Source: CAIYRG01 sp964446945
GTDB lineage: Bacteria > Pseudomonadota > Alphaproteobacteria > Micropepsales > Micropepsaceae
Length of the DNA: 64,000 bases
Reading direction: 5' to 3'
Assembly (NCBI GenBank): GCA_964446945.1
Contig: CAYUQO010000004.1
Coordinates: 1-64,000, forward strand
Both the position numbers and the translations under genes were made by a program. The notes below the pieces were generated by a model. It had not been told where the DNA came from. It was given only the letters and a program-made list of their open reading frames with translations, and did not search any database. The first letter of the stretch is position 1; each line of letters begins with the position of its first letter. Below, piece by piece: positions 8,855 through 16,947 of the stretch.

Positions 8855-10075
8855 TCAACTATAACGCTGAAACACCAGCGACGCATTGGTGCCGCCGAAA
8901 CCGAAACTATTGGACATGACCGTGTCGATCGTCGCGTTGTCGACACGCCGGCGCACGATCGGGGCATCCGCGATTTCCGGATCGATCTCCTCGATGTTGG
9001 CGGATTCGGCAATGAACCCGCTCTGCATCTGCAGGATGGAATAGATCGCCTCATGAACGCCAGCGCCACCCAGCGAATGGCCCGTCAGTGACTTGGTCGA
9101 ATTCACCGGCGGCATCCTGCTGCCGAACACTTCGCGCATGGCTTTGATTTCGGTGACATCGCCGACTTGCGTCGATGTGCCATGGGCATTCACGTAATCG
9201 ATCTCGGAAACCAGATTGCCCAGTGCCTGCTTCATGCAGCGCACCGCGCCCTCGCCGGATGGAGCCACCATGTCATGACCGTCAGAGGTGGCGCCGTAGC
9301 CGATAAGTTCGGCGTAGATTTTGGCCCCGCGGGCTTTCGCATGTTCCAGCTCTTCCAGCACCAGAACACCGCCGCCGCCGGCAATGACGAAACCATCGCG
9401 GTTCTTGTCATACGCGCGGCTGGCGCGTTCGGGTGTGTCGTTGAAATGGCTCGAGAGAGCGCCCATCGCGTCGAACAGCACCGACAGTGTCCAATCCAGC
9501 TCCTCGCCGCCGCCGGCAAACATGATGTCCTGCTTGCCCCAGGAAATCAGTTCTGCAGCATTGCCGATACAGTGCGCGCTGGTCGCACAGGCCGAGCTGA
9601 TCGAATAGGACAGACCCTTGATCTTGAACCAGGTCGCAAGCACTGCCGAACAGGTCGACGACATGGCCTTCGGTACGACGAAAGGTCCGACGCGCTTTGG
9701 TCCCTTACCCGGTTCTCGAGCAGTATCCGCGGCGGCGACCAGGGCTCGTGTTGAAGGTCCGCCTGAGCCAATAATGAGACCCGTGCGCTCGTTGACGATC
9801 TCATTCGATTCCAGTCCGGAATCGGTCAAAGCTTGCTGCATGGCGAGAAAAGTGAACCCCGCGCCATCGCCCATGAAGCGGCGCGCGCGGCGGTCCACTG
9901 TTGCGTCCAGATCGACTTTCAGACTGCCGGCAACCTGACTGCGAAAGCCCAAGCGCCGATAGTCCTCGGCCGGAGTGATTCCGGAGCGGCCCTCGCGCAG
10001 ACTCGCAACAACTTCCTGGCTGTTGTTGCCGATCGGGCAAACAATCCCGAGCCCGGTGACCACAACACGTCTCAT
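8855..10075 (-). CDS. fabB: beta-ketoacyl-ACP synthase I FabB
   Basis: Condensing enzyme that elongates acyl-ACP, including the cis-3-decenoyl-ACP made by FabA. The Cys-His-His triad is complete: Cys163 in SSACATSAH, His298 in NAHGTSTQVGD, His333 in KSLTGHSLGG. The length of 406 residues is standard. Pairing with fabA directly upstream supports FabB (class I) rather than FabF. Only 27 bases separate it from fabI. Confidence 0.96.
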   Translation of the reverse strand: MRRVVVTGLGIVCPIGNNSQEVVASLREGRSGITPAEDYRRLGFRSQVAGSLKVDLDATVDRRARRFMGDGAGFTFLAMQQALTDSGLESNEIVNERTGLIIGSGGPSTRALVAAADTAREPGKGPKRVGPFVVPKAMSSTCSAVLATWFKIKGLSYSISSACATSAHCIGNAAELISWGKQDIMFAGGGEELDWTLSVLFDAMGALSSHFNDTPERASRAYDKNRDGFVIAGGGGVLVLEELEHAKARGAKIYAELIGYGATSDGHDMVAPSGEGAVRCMKQALGNLVSEIDYVNAHGTSTQVGDVTEIKAMREVFGSRMPPVNSTKSLTGHSLGGAGVHEAIYSILQMQSGFIAESANIEEIDPEIADAPIVRRRVDNATIDTVMSNSFGFGGTNASLVFQRYS

Positions 10076-10114
10076 GGGCGATGACCTGCCTGTATTCGCT
10101 TGCGAAGCGGGGTC

Positions 10115-10648
10115 TTATGCGGGGGCTGTCTGCCCATCTTCAACGAATAATCCGACCCGCAAATCCTTGGCTTCATAGATCGGCCGCCCGTCCACTTTCA
10201 TGATTCCATCGGCAACGCCGACCACCAGACGCCGCATCACCACCCGCTTCAGATCGATGGCATAGCTGACCACTTTGGCCGAGGGAAGCACCATGCCGGT
10301 GAATTTAACCTCGCCGACTCCGAGTGCGCGGCCCTTTCCGATTCCACCGAGCCAGCCGAGGAAAAAACCCAGCATCTGCCACATCGCATCCAAGCCAAGA
10401 CAACCCGGCATCACCGGATCATCCTTGAAATGACACTTGAAGAACCACAGATCGGGTTTGATGTCCAAATCGGCTTTGACTTCGCCTTTTCCAAACAATC
10501 CGCCGACATCGCAGATATGGGTGATACGGTCGAACATCAGCATCGGCGGGAGCGGAAGCCGGGCATTGCCGGGACCGAACAATTCGCCCCGCGCGCAGGC
10601 CAGCAGCGACTGGAAATCAAAGGAGGCTTTGCGTATCTGCTTGTCCAC
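10115..10648 (-). CDS. fabA: 3-hydroxydecanoyl-ACP dehydratase/isomerase FabA
   Basis: Dehydrates 3-hydroxydecanoyl-ACP and isomerises the double bond, the branch point to unsaturated fatty acids. Hot-dog fold protein of 177 residues. Active-site His73 (CHFKDDPVMPG) and Asp87 (LGLDAMWQ) correspond to the family's catalytic pair. It is the first gene of fabA-fabB-fabI and is divergent from irr. An Irr-box-like palindrome lies 59-75 bases upstream of its start. Confidence 0.97.
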   Translation of the reverse strand: MDKQIRKASFDFQSLLACARGELFGPGNARLPLPPMLMFDRITHICDVGGLFGKGEVKADLDIKPDLWFFKCHFKDDPVMPGCLGLDAMWQMLGFFLGWLGGIGKGRALGVGEVKFTGMVLPSAKVVSYAIDLKRVVMRRLVVGVADGIMKVDGRPIYEAKDLRVGLFVEDGQTAPA

Positions 10649-10706
10649 GTCTCATCCGGGTGAGCTTATCGCCGCGCCCGCCTGACCAAAAATTGCGCCG
10701 GCGCCG

Positions 10707-10723
10707 TTTAGACCAATTCTAAA
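10707..10723. promoter_or_regulatory. ICE-like Irr box in the fabA-irr intergenic region
   Basis: TTTAGA-N5-TCTAAA palindrome (spacer CCAAT), the same half-sites and spacing as the better palindrome at 11263-11279 downstream of irr. This matches the iron control element recognised by Irr in Rhizobiales (established for the family). It lies in the divergent promoter region of fabA and irr, closer to fabA. Autoregulation of irr, control of fabA, or both are inferred. Confidence 0.7.
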
Positions 10724-10836
10724 TTCTCTGGCCGGCCGGTGTGCATTGTTCTAGGATGGTGCCGGTTAAGGCCGTGCGCAAGGTGCGCACGGCGGAATTT
10801 TGACGCGGGCTTCGCAGAAATCGCGTTTTGGATACC

Positions 10837-11262
10837 ATGAGCGTGACCGCAAAACACCCGACGGATGCGGATTTTGTGCCCCGGCTGCGTCAAGCCGGGT
10901 TGCGTCCGACTCGCCAAAGGTTGGCCCTGGCGAAACTTCTCTTTCAGTACGGGCATCGCCATGTGACCGCAGAGGACCTCCACGCCGAAGCGCAAGCCGC
11001 GCGTGTGCGGGTCTCGCTCGCAACGGTGTATAACACCCTGCACCAGTTCACTGCGGCTGGATTGTTGCGCTCGGTCACGGCCGAAGGATCGAAAAGCTAT
11101 TTCGATACCAACACCGTCGACCATCACCACTTCTACTGTGAAGAAGATGGCCGCCTTCTCGATATCGACGGCAGCGGCATCCGTGTCGCCGGCCTGCCGC
11201 CACCGCCAAACGGCGCAATGGTGGAGCGCGTCGAAGTCATCGTCCGGCTGAAATCAAAATAG
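10837..11262 (+). CDS. irr: Irr, Fur-family iron response regulator
   Basis: Fur-superfamily regulator of 141 residues that acts in Rhizobiales as the heme-dependent master regulator of iron genes. The winged-helix domain spans about residues 12-80 (LRPTRQRLALAKLLF, VSLATVYNTLHQF). The dimerisation domain carries the Irr-typical histidine cluster VDHHHFY (His96-98) followed by a C-x-x-D type loop. No N-terminal heme regulatory Cys-Pro motif is present, unlike Bradyrhizobium japonicum Irr. The ATG was chosen over a TTG three codons upstream. The stop codon lies inside an ICE palindrome, and a second palindrome lies upstream. Confidence 0.92.
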   Translation: MSVTAKHPTDADFVPRLRQAGLRPTRQRLALAKLLFQYGHRHVTAEDLHAEAQAARVRVSLATVYNTLHQFTAAGLLRSVTAEGSKSYFDTNTVDHHHFYCEEDGRLLDIDGSGIRVAGLPPPPNGAMVERVEVIVRLKSK

Positions 11263-11283
11263 TTTAGAATAGTTCTAAACTAT
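11259..11283. promoter_or_regulatory. perfect ICE palindrome upstream of rubrerythrin
   Basis: Two perfectly complementary 11-base arms (ATAGTTTAGAA and TTCTAAACTAT) around a TAG spacer, containing TTTAGA-N5-TCTAAA. The site overlaps the irr stop codon and ends at the first base of a possible -35 element (TTGACT, 11283-11288). Irr binding here would be expected to block transcription of the rubrerythrin gene starting at 11351. The -10 element is not clear. Confidence 0.8.
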
Positions 11284-11350
11284 TGACTCGAGGCGCTGCC
11301 GCTGCCATTTTCCGTGTCGGCGCGCACTATTTTCATGAAGGAGAACTGAT

Positions 11351-11773
11351 ATGGCGAAGCTTTCGGGCAGCAAGACCGAACAAAATCTCAAGGACGCATT
11401 CGCGGGCGAGTCGCAGGCGAATCGCCGGTACCTCTATTTCGCCCAAAAAGCGGATGTCGAAGGATATAACGACGTTGCCGTCGTGTTCCGGTCGACTGCT
11501 GAAGGTGAAACCGGTCATGCCCATGGGCATCTGGAATTCCTCGAAGTCGTCGGTGACCCCGCGACCGGCAAACCGATCGGCTCCACTGACAAGAATCTGG
11601 TTTCGGCGATTGCCGGCGAAACCCATGAATACACCGACATGTATCCGGGTATGGCGAGAACCGCTCGCCAGGAAGGTTTTGAGGAAATCGCCGACTGGTT
11701 CGAAACTCTCGCCAAGGCGGAGAAGAGTCACGCCGGCCGGTTCCAGAAGGCGCTCGACGCGCTCGGAAAGTAA
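11351..11773 (+). CDS. rubrerythrin family protein (ferritin-like diiron)
   Basis: Ferritin-like four-helix-bundle protein of 140 residues, with helices carrying the diiron ligands (FAGESQANRRY, AEGETGHAHGH, AGETHEY, AKAEKSHAGRF). Rubrerythrins reduce hydrogen peroxide or handle iron in the cytoplasm. The C-terminal rubredoxin domain of classical rubrerythrin is absent. A clear ribosome-binding site (AGGAGAA) precedes the ATG. It is the first gene of a trio with an Fe-S oxidoreductase and a DUF3501 protein, and an ICE palindrome lies 68 bases upstream, so iron-dependent control by Irr is likely. Confidence 0.93.
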   Translation: MAKLSGSKTEQNLKDAFAGESQANRRYLYFAQKADVEGYNDVAVVFRSTAEGETGHAHGHLEFLEVVGDPATGKPIGSTDKNLVSAIAGETHEYTDMYPGMARTARQEGFEEIADWFETLAKAEKSHAGRFQKALDALGK

Positions 11774-11792
11774 CCTCGTCTATTGTTCTGAC

Positions 11793-11819
11793 GGGGGACT
11801 TGCGTATGCCAAGTCCCCC
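11793..11819 (+). terminator. hairpin after rubrerythrin
   Basis: Perfect 10-base stem GGGGGACTTG/CAAGTCCCCC with a 7-base loop, followed by AAATTGTTTT. It lies between rubrerythrin and the Fe-S oxidoreductase gene. It may be an attenuating or intrinsic terminator that lowers expression of the downstream genes, or an mRNA stabiliser. The T-run is short and interrupted. Confidence 0.55.
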
Positions 11820-11915
11820 AAATTGTTTTCTGAAGCGGCCCTCTGGGCCGCTGTCCACCGTATGCGGCCAATGGGCGAGCTCCCGCGTGGGGAGCGGTCA
11901 ACGAGGTAGAACTCA

Positions 11916-13271
11916 ATGTCGCGCGAAGGCAGCCTCGAGGCTCCGACCCGGCACCCCATCCGGTGGCAGGATCCTGAATTCACCGATCCGGCACGTCTGG
12001 ATGCAGAAATGCGCCGGGTATTCGAAATCTGTCACGGCTGCCGGCGCTGTTTCAATTTGTGTGATTCGTTTCCGCGTCTGTTCGACCTGATCGACAGCAA
12101 TCCGACCGAAGACGTGGATGGCGTGAAATCGGAGGATTTCTCCAAAGTCACGGAAGCCTGCACGCTGTGCGACATGTGCTTCATGACCAAATGCCCGTAT
12201 GTGCCGCCGCATCCCTGGCAGGTGGATTTTCCGCATCTCTTATTGCGCCACAGGATCGCCGGCGCATCGGACAACAAAACCGGCTTCACCGCGCGTCAAT
12301 TGGCGGAAACCGACCGCAATGGGCGAATGGTGCGGCCGATTGCTCCACTGGCGAACTGGGCCAGTGCGAAGAGCAACAGACCGTCGCGCCGGCTGATGGA
12401 AAAGCTGCTCGGAATCGATTCGCATGCCGTGTTGCCGAGATATGCGTCGCGGACATTTGTGATGCAGGACCGCGACGCGCCGGTGGCCCCGAACGCACAG
12501 GCGCCGGCGTTCGGAAAGCGCAAGGCGGCGCTGTTCGCGACATGTATCGTCAATTACAACAAACCGGCGACCGCAATGGCGGCGCGCGCAGTGCTCAATC
12601 ATATCGGTGTCGCGACGACGGCCGCATATCCCGGCTGCTGCGGCATGCCATTCCTCGAACAGGCGGAGATCGAAAAAGTCGCTCAGCAGGCGCGCAAGAT
12701 TTCCGCGGAACTTTGCCGGCTGATTGATGATGGGTACGACGTCCTGACGCTGACCGCTTCCTGCGGGCTGATGCTCAAGTTCGAATGGCCGCTGATCGTC
12801 CCTGAGGACGCCAATGTGAAGAAGCTCTCAGACGCGGTGTTCGACATCGACGAATATGTGCTGGACATCTCGAAACAATATGGCTTGCCGCCGGGTCTCA
12901 CGCCACTGCCGGAAGGCGTCACAGTTCACATGGCCTGCCACGCAAGGGCGCAGAATATGGGTTCGAAAGCAGCCGAGCTGATGCGCCTGATTCCCGATAC
13001 GCCGGTTGACGTCATTGAACGCTGCTCCGGTCATGGCGGCACATTTGGCGTGCTGAAGGGAACTCATGCGGTCGCCATGAAAGTGGGCCGGCCCGCGATG
13101 CGCGCGGTAGCAAGCCAGGCGCGTGGGCACGTGATTTCCGATTGTCCGCTCGCAGCCGAACACCTGTTTCAGGGCGCGCGCGAACTCGCCGCCAGTGACG
13201 GAACGGAACTTCCCGCACCAAAATCCGAACATCCCATCGAAGTCTTCGCCCACGCCTATCGACTGATGTGA
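11916..13271 (+). CDS. GlpC/HdrD-like Fe-S oxidoreductase
   Basis: 451-residue iron-sulfur protein of the heterodisulfide reductase-related, GlpC-like type. The N-terminal ferredoxin part holds two 4Fe-4S motifs: CHGCRRCFNLC (about residues 39-49) and CTLCDMCFMTKC (about 84-95). The C-terminal half has two cysteine-rich (CCG) domains, seen as YPGCCGMP and CHARAQNMG...CSGHGG. Such proteins move electrons between carriers or reduce disulfides; the substrate is unknown. The order rubrerythrin, this gene, DUF3501 recurs in proteobacteria (family knowledge), suggesting it supplies electrons to the rubrerythrin. It begins about 140 bases after rubrerythrin. Confidence 0.87.
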   Translation: MSREGSLEAPTRHPIRWQDPEFTDPARLDAEMRRVFEICHGCRRCFNLCDSFPRLFDLIDSNPTEDVDGVKSEDFSKVTEACTLCDMCFMTKCPYVPPHPWQVDFPHLLLRHRIAGASDNKTGFTARQLAETDRNGRMVRPIAPLANWASAKSNRPSRRLMEKLLGIDSHAVLPRYASRTFVMQDRDAPVAPNAQAPAFGKRKAALFATCIVNYNKPATAMAARAVLNHIGVATTAAYPGCCGMPFLEQAEIEKVAQQARKISAELCRLIDDGYDVLTLTASCGLMLKFEWPLIVPEDANVKKLSDAVFDIDEYVLDISKQYGLPPGLTPLPEGVTVHMACHARAQNMGSKAAELMRLIPDTPVDVIERCSGHGGTFGVLKGTHAVAMKVGRPAMRAVASQARGHVISDCPLAAEHLFQGARELAASDGTELPAPKSEHPIEVFAHAYRLM

Positions 13272-13279
13272 GGCCGAAA

Positions 13280-13873
13280 ATGCCAGCCCGAGAACACCGC
13301 ATCACCGCTGCAGATCTGCTCCCGCCCGAAACCTATGCCGCCGAACGCGACGCCCGCCGCCGCGCGCTGATTCCGGCCAAACGCGACCGGCGCATCGAAG
13401 TCGGGCCGTTCGTCACGTTCTATTTCGAGAGTTTCGCAACGATGCTGGCCCAGGTGCAGGAGATGCTGCACATCGAGCGGGGTGGCGACGCGCAGATCAC
13501 GGGCGAGCTGGAAACCTATAACCCACTCATCCCGCAAGGGTCGGAACTGATTGCAACCATGATGATCGAGATTGATGAGCCGGCACGCCGGGCGGCAACC
13601 TTGTTGAAGCTCGGCACCATCGAGGAGTCTGTCTGGATGCAAATCGGGCCGGAACGGATCGCGGCCAGCCCGGCCGATTACGCTGATCGCACCACGCCGG
13701 ATGGCAAGACTTCGTCGGTGCACTGGCTACGGTTCAGGTTCACGCCTGAGCAAATCGCCCGGTTTCGCGATCCGGCCGAGCCGGTCGTGCTCGGAATCAG
13801 TCACGAAAATTACGGTCATATGGCGAACGTCGACGCCGGCAAGCGCGCCGAATTGGCGAAGGATTTCGACTGA
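13280..13873 (+). CDS. DUF3501 family protein
   Basis: Cytoplasmic protein of unknown function, 197 residues, no signal or membrane segment. Recognisable family features are FVTFYFESFATMLAQVQEML in the first third and EPVVLGISHENYGH near the C-terminus. The start is the ATG eight bases after the stop of the Fe-S oxidoreductase, so the two are surely co-transcribed. Its conserved linkage with rubrerythrin and the Fe-S protein points to iron or peroxide metabolism; the biochemical role is not known. Confidence 0.87.
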   Translation: MPAREHRITAADLLPPETYAAERDARRRALIPAKRDRRIEVGPFVTFYFESFATMLAQVQEMLHIERGGDAQITGELETYNPLIPQGSELIATMMIEIDEPARRAATLLKLGTIEESVWMQIGPERIAASPADYADRTTPDGKTSSVHWLRFRFTPEQIARFRDPAEPVVLGISHENYGHMANVDAGKRAELAKDFD

Positions 13874-13963
13874 TCGCAGAACTGAATCATCACACCGCGG
13901 TGGAACCGCTGCGTACAGCTCGCGTTTGCGAAGTCAGGAGCGGGCACACATGGCAGGAGATGA

Positions 13964-14410
13964 ATGATGGCTAAGACCTCAGCCCGGCAACGCAAAACCG
14001 CCGGTCGAGTGATGCACGAATATAAACACGGCGAGCTCAAGAGCGGCAAAGGCGGCAAGGGCGGCAAGGTGAAGAGCCGTAAACAGGCGATTGCCATTGC
14101 GCTGCACGAGTCCGGCTCCTCGAAATATCAGACCAAGTCGCAGAAGCGCAAAAGCGCGACGAAGTCACGGCGCAAGGAAGCCAGTGGGCGCACCGGTCAG
14201 CAGGAACGCGAAGGCAAGTCGCATGTCGGCGCTCGCGGGCGCCGCGAAAGCTCCCGCGCGATGGGCGGCAAAAGCGCGAGCCGCACCCGTCACAAGACCC
14301 GCAGCTCGTCCCGCCGGTCGCACAGTTCGTCGACGCGGGCCCGCAAAGTGACGTCATCGAGCCGTAAGCGGAAATCGAGTTCGTCGAGCCGCCGCCGCAA
14401 GGCATCCTGA
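13964..14410 (+). CDS. DUF6496 protein with histone-like basic tail
   Basis: 148-residue, very basic protein. The N-terminal block (RVMHEYKHGELKSGKGGK, then VKSRKQAIAIALHESG, about residues 15-52) is the DUF6496 domain. The rest is low-complexity Lys/Arg/Ser sequence (KRKSATKSRRK, RTRHKTRSSSRRSHSSSTRAR, SSRRRKAS) that looks like a DNA- or RNA-binding tail similar to histone H1-like proteins. The ribosome-binding site GGCAGGAGA precedes two adjacent ATG codons, and either may be used. No function is established. It follows the DUF3501 gene after about 90 bases. Confidence 0.8.
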   Translation: MMAKTSARQRKTAGRVMHEYKHGELKSGKGGKGGKVKSRKQAIAIALHESGSSKYQTKSQKRKSATKSRRKEASGRTGQQEREGKSHVGARGRRESSRAMGGKSASRTRHKTRSSSRRSHSSSTRARKVTSSSRKRKSSSSSRRRKAS

Positions 14411-14430
14411 GATTCGACGCACCTCCTCAA

Positions 14431-14566
14431 ACGAGAAGCGAGAGCGAGATTGCTTGGGATTCGCTGGCCGCAACCCACACGCGCAAATCGCCTTCAGCGA
14501 TTTGTTCTCCGCGCGTGGGCCCCGGCGGGGCTCAGCGAAACTCGCTTCTATAATCTCGCTTCTCGT
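14431..14566. repeat. large imperfect palindrome between convergent genes
   Basis: Outer arms ACGAGAAGCGAGAGCGAGATT (from 14431; written here as ACGAGAAGCGAG plus AGCGAGATT) and AATCTCGCTTCTCGT (14552-14566) are complementary with a gap. Inside lies ACCCACACGCGC...GCGCGTGGGC, and at the centre a perfect AAATCGC-CTTCA-GCGATTT hairpin. The element lies exactly between the DUF6496 gene and the convergent small gene ending at 14567. It may act as a bidirectional terminator or be a mobile intergenic repeat. Confidence 0.6.
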
Positions 14567-14791
14567 CTACGGTCCATGTTTGATGCGGTCGGGCGCCGGA
14601 ATGCAGAACGGCCCGAATTCGGATTCCTCACAGCCATAGGCCTGGCCCGTCCACCGGTCGAGCTTCCATGCCACGTTGTTCCCTGAAATCGTGATGATCG
14701 TGTAGCGTCCGCTGTACATCGCCGCGGCGCTGGCAATCGCCGTCGCGACGACAATGGTCAGCCCGATGATCAACACATTCATGGTGCGCAT
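14567..14791 (-). CDS. small membrane-anchored or exported protein, unknown function
   Basis: 74-residue protein with an N-terminal hydrophobic segment (about residues 5-24, NVLIIGLTIVVATAIASAAA) and a short soluble part YTIITISGNNVAWKLDRWTG followed by two cysteines (CEESEFGPFC). The pattern of a helix followed by a short W-x-LDRWTG motif is common in small periplasmic proteins of unknown function. It begins 9 bases after the stop of the acyl-CoA synthetase gene in the same direction. The start may be ATG 14791 or ATG 14782. No function is assigned. Confidence 0.65.
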   Translation of the reverse strand: MRTMNVLIIGLTIVVATAIASAAAMYSGRYTIITISGNNVAWKLDRWTGQAYGCEESEFGPFCIPAPDRIKHGP

Positions 14792-14800
14792 TCTCTGCCC

Positions 14801-16594
14801 CTAAATTTTGAATTGGCCATTACAGATATTCTGGTACAGCTCCGGCGTTAGCGTGCGGTATTGGCCAGTTGCCGTGTCACGCACGAATAGCGGATCAGCC
14901 GTTGACCATGGATCGAAGCCATCCTTTTGCAGCTGAATTTTGCGTTGCTTGAATGTGCTGGTCGCTTCGATCTGCTTCTGAAAGCGCAAGAACACTGGGC
15001 GGGCAAAAAACGGCAAATTGCTGTCGAGATATTCCGGCAAGCGATCGAGATCGAATTTGGGTCCGGTGACCATGGCCGCCATGCCGGCCTTACCCTCTGC
15101 GCCCGGCACTTCAACTCCGTACACATTGGCCTCGGTGACACCAGGATATACTGAAAGCACCTCTGCCACTTCGGAAGTTGCGACATTCTCGCCTTTCCAG
15201 CGGAAAGTGTCGCCGGTCCGGTCGATGAAGTAGAAGTAGCCGTGTTTATCGCGCCGCATCAGGTCGCCGGTGCGAAACCATGCGTCGTCTTTCTTGAATG
15301 CGTTGCGCAGGATTTTCTTTTCCGTGTCGGTGCGGCTGGTATAGCCGTCGAACCGCGAGCGCGGATCATTGGCGTCGATTTTCCCGATGGCTTCGCCGAT
15401 TTCATTATTGTCGGTTTCGCGGCAGAAGCCGTCCTCACCGCGCACAACCTCGCCTTTCACGACGTCATATTTGACCAGACGCACCTTGAGAACGCCGCGC
15501 GCATACCACGGAATCCGGCCGATAGCCCCGATCTTGCCGTCATAATTGATCATGCCGACATTGCCTTCGGTTGCGCCGTAGAATTCCATGACGCGCGGAA
15601 TTTGGAAGCGGTTTTGAAAGCGCGCCCAAATCTCCGGGCGCAAGCCGTTGCCGACGGCAATGCGCAGCGAGTGCTTGCGCTCATAAACATGCGGCGGTGC
15701 GTTCAGGAGGTAGCGGCAAAGCTCGCCGATATATTGGAACAGGGTCGGCCGGTATTTCCGGCAATCGTCCCAAAACTCGCCGGCGGAGAATTTGCTTCGG
15801 ATGATCACCGATCCACCCGCGAGAAAAGCCGGGCCGAGTGCCGCGATGCCGCCCGCGGAATGGTACAGCGGCAGCACATCATACATGCGGTCGTTGGCGC
15901 TGCCGTTCACGGCGCCCTGAAACGCGCTCATGATGTGCAACAGGCGCATATGGCTGATATTCGCCGCCTTGGGCAGGCCGGTGGTTCCGGAGGTGTAGAT
16001 ATAAAATGCGCGGTCACGGCAGAACACATCCTCCCGCTCTTCGGGCTTAAGCGGCAATCCGGATTGGCGGGCCAGCGCGCCATCGAGATCTTCGAAGCCA
16101 GGCTTCGGCCCGCCGGTTAGCCACAAGACGGGATGAGATTCCAGTCCGGCGATCGCGGTGGCATAGGCGTCACACAATTCCCTACCGAGGATCAGATGTT
16201 TCGCGCCCGCCATGGCCAGGGAATGTGACAGAGGCTGACCCGTGAGGTGGGTGTTGACGAGCGCCACAATGATGCCGCGCTTCACCAGACCGAGCCAGGC
16301 GATGATGTATTCCGGGCGGTTGTCCATAAACAGAGTGACAACATCACCCTTCTTGAGGCCGATCTCCCGGCTCCAGCGCGCATAACGATTGGCGGCTTCG
16401 TCGACGTCAGCCCAGGACAGCACCCGGTCCTGATACAAGAGGGCGGGACTATTCGGTTTTTGCCGGGCCCATCTTTCTGTCCACCGGATGATGGAAAGCT
16501 TGGCATCGGGACGCACGCGACGCGTCAACAGCAGAGTTCGCGCGATCGCGCTGACATACATGACTTCGCGAGCGATTGCCCCAGGCAGGGCCAT
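14801..16594 (-). CDS. long-chain acyl-CoA synthetase (FATP/ACSVL-like)
   Basis: 597-residue member of the adenylate-forming superfamily that activates fatty acids to acyl-CoA through an acyl-adenylate. The P-loop-like motif YIYTSGTTGLPKA is near residue 200. The motif MEFYGATEGN lies near the middle, and the FRTGDLMRRDKHGYFYFIDR segment with FRWKGENVATSEV marks the C-terminal hinge. The overall layout is that of very-long-chain acyl-CoA synthetases (FadD6/FATP type) rather than classical FadD. It may share a transcript with the following small protein gene and is divergent from kup. Confidence 0.9.
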   Translation of the reverse strand: MALPGAIAREVMYVSAIARTLLLTRRVRPDAKLSIIRWTERWARQKPNSPALLYQDRVLSWADVDEAANRYARWSREIGLKKGDVVTLFMDNRPEYIIAWLGLVKRGIIVALVNTHLTGQPLSHSLAMAGAKHLILGRELCDAYATAIAGLESHPVLWLTGGPKPGFEDLDGALARQSGLPLKPEEREDVFCRDRAFYIYTSGTTGLPKAANISHMRLLHIMSAFQGAVNGSANDRMYDVLPLYHSAGGIAALGPAFLAGGSVIIRSKFSAGEFWDDCRKYRPTLFQYIGELCRYLLNAPPHVYERKHSLRIAVGNGLRPEIWARFQNRFQIPRVMEFYGATEGNVGMINYDGKIGAIGRIPWYARGVLKVRLVKYDVVKGEVVRGEDGFCRETDNNEIGEAIGKIDANDPRSRFDGYTSRTDTEKKILRNAFKKDDAWFRTGDLMRRDKHGYFYFIDRTGDTFRWKGENVATSEVAEVLSVYPGVTEANVYGVEVPGAEGKAGMAAMVTGPKFDLDRLPEYLDSNLPFFARPVFLRFQKQIEATSTFKQRKIQLQKDGFDPWSTADPLFVRDTATGQYRTLTPELYQNICNGQFKI

Positions 16595-16947
16595 GGCGCG
16601 TGCACTCCATCCGCAATACCGACACTCGTGTCGTGGTTTCGAAGTTCGCCTGAGCTTGATATAGGCTACTTAGCGAATTTCAGAATCGGGACACTGGGTC
16701 CAGCATAGGTCCAAGGCCATTCCGGTCAAGCGCATACAGAAATGTCTGTTCACAGACGAACCGGTATCCGTCCGGTTAACGCAGGGCGGGCACCGCCCCT
16801 GTCTCACTTGAACTCTTGCCTTGTGGCAACGGTCGCAGAGGGCTAATTTCCCCGCCCTTCGCTTCCCGAGAGTTTGCCAGCCGCGTGCGAGACCATATCC
16901 AGAACACCCGTTCGGCATCGGATGCGCTGGAAACGCGTTTATCCGCC
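16595..16947. promoter_or_regulatory. divergent intergenic region between acyl-CoA synthetase and kup
   Basis: About 350 bases without a convincing gene. It holds an inverted repeat AACCGG-TATCCGT-CCGGTT (16759-16777) and a short strong hairpin GGGCGG-GCA-CCGCCC (16784-16798). These could be operators or leader structures for kup. No confident promoter hexamers or known riboswitch were recognised. The 5' part may be coding if Kup starts at an upstream alternative codon (GTG 16885). Confidence 0.4.

Noticed and set aside
15242..16120. Plus-strand 292-codon open frame
   Set aside because: Antisense to the acyl-CoA synthetase gene, with no ribosome-binding site or protein pattern; typical of GC-rich shadow frames.
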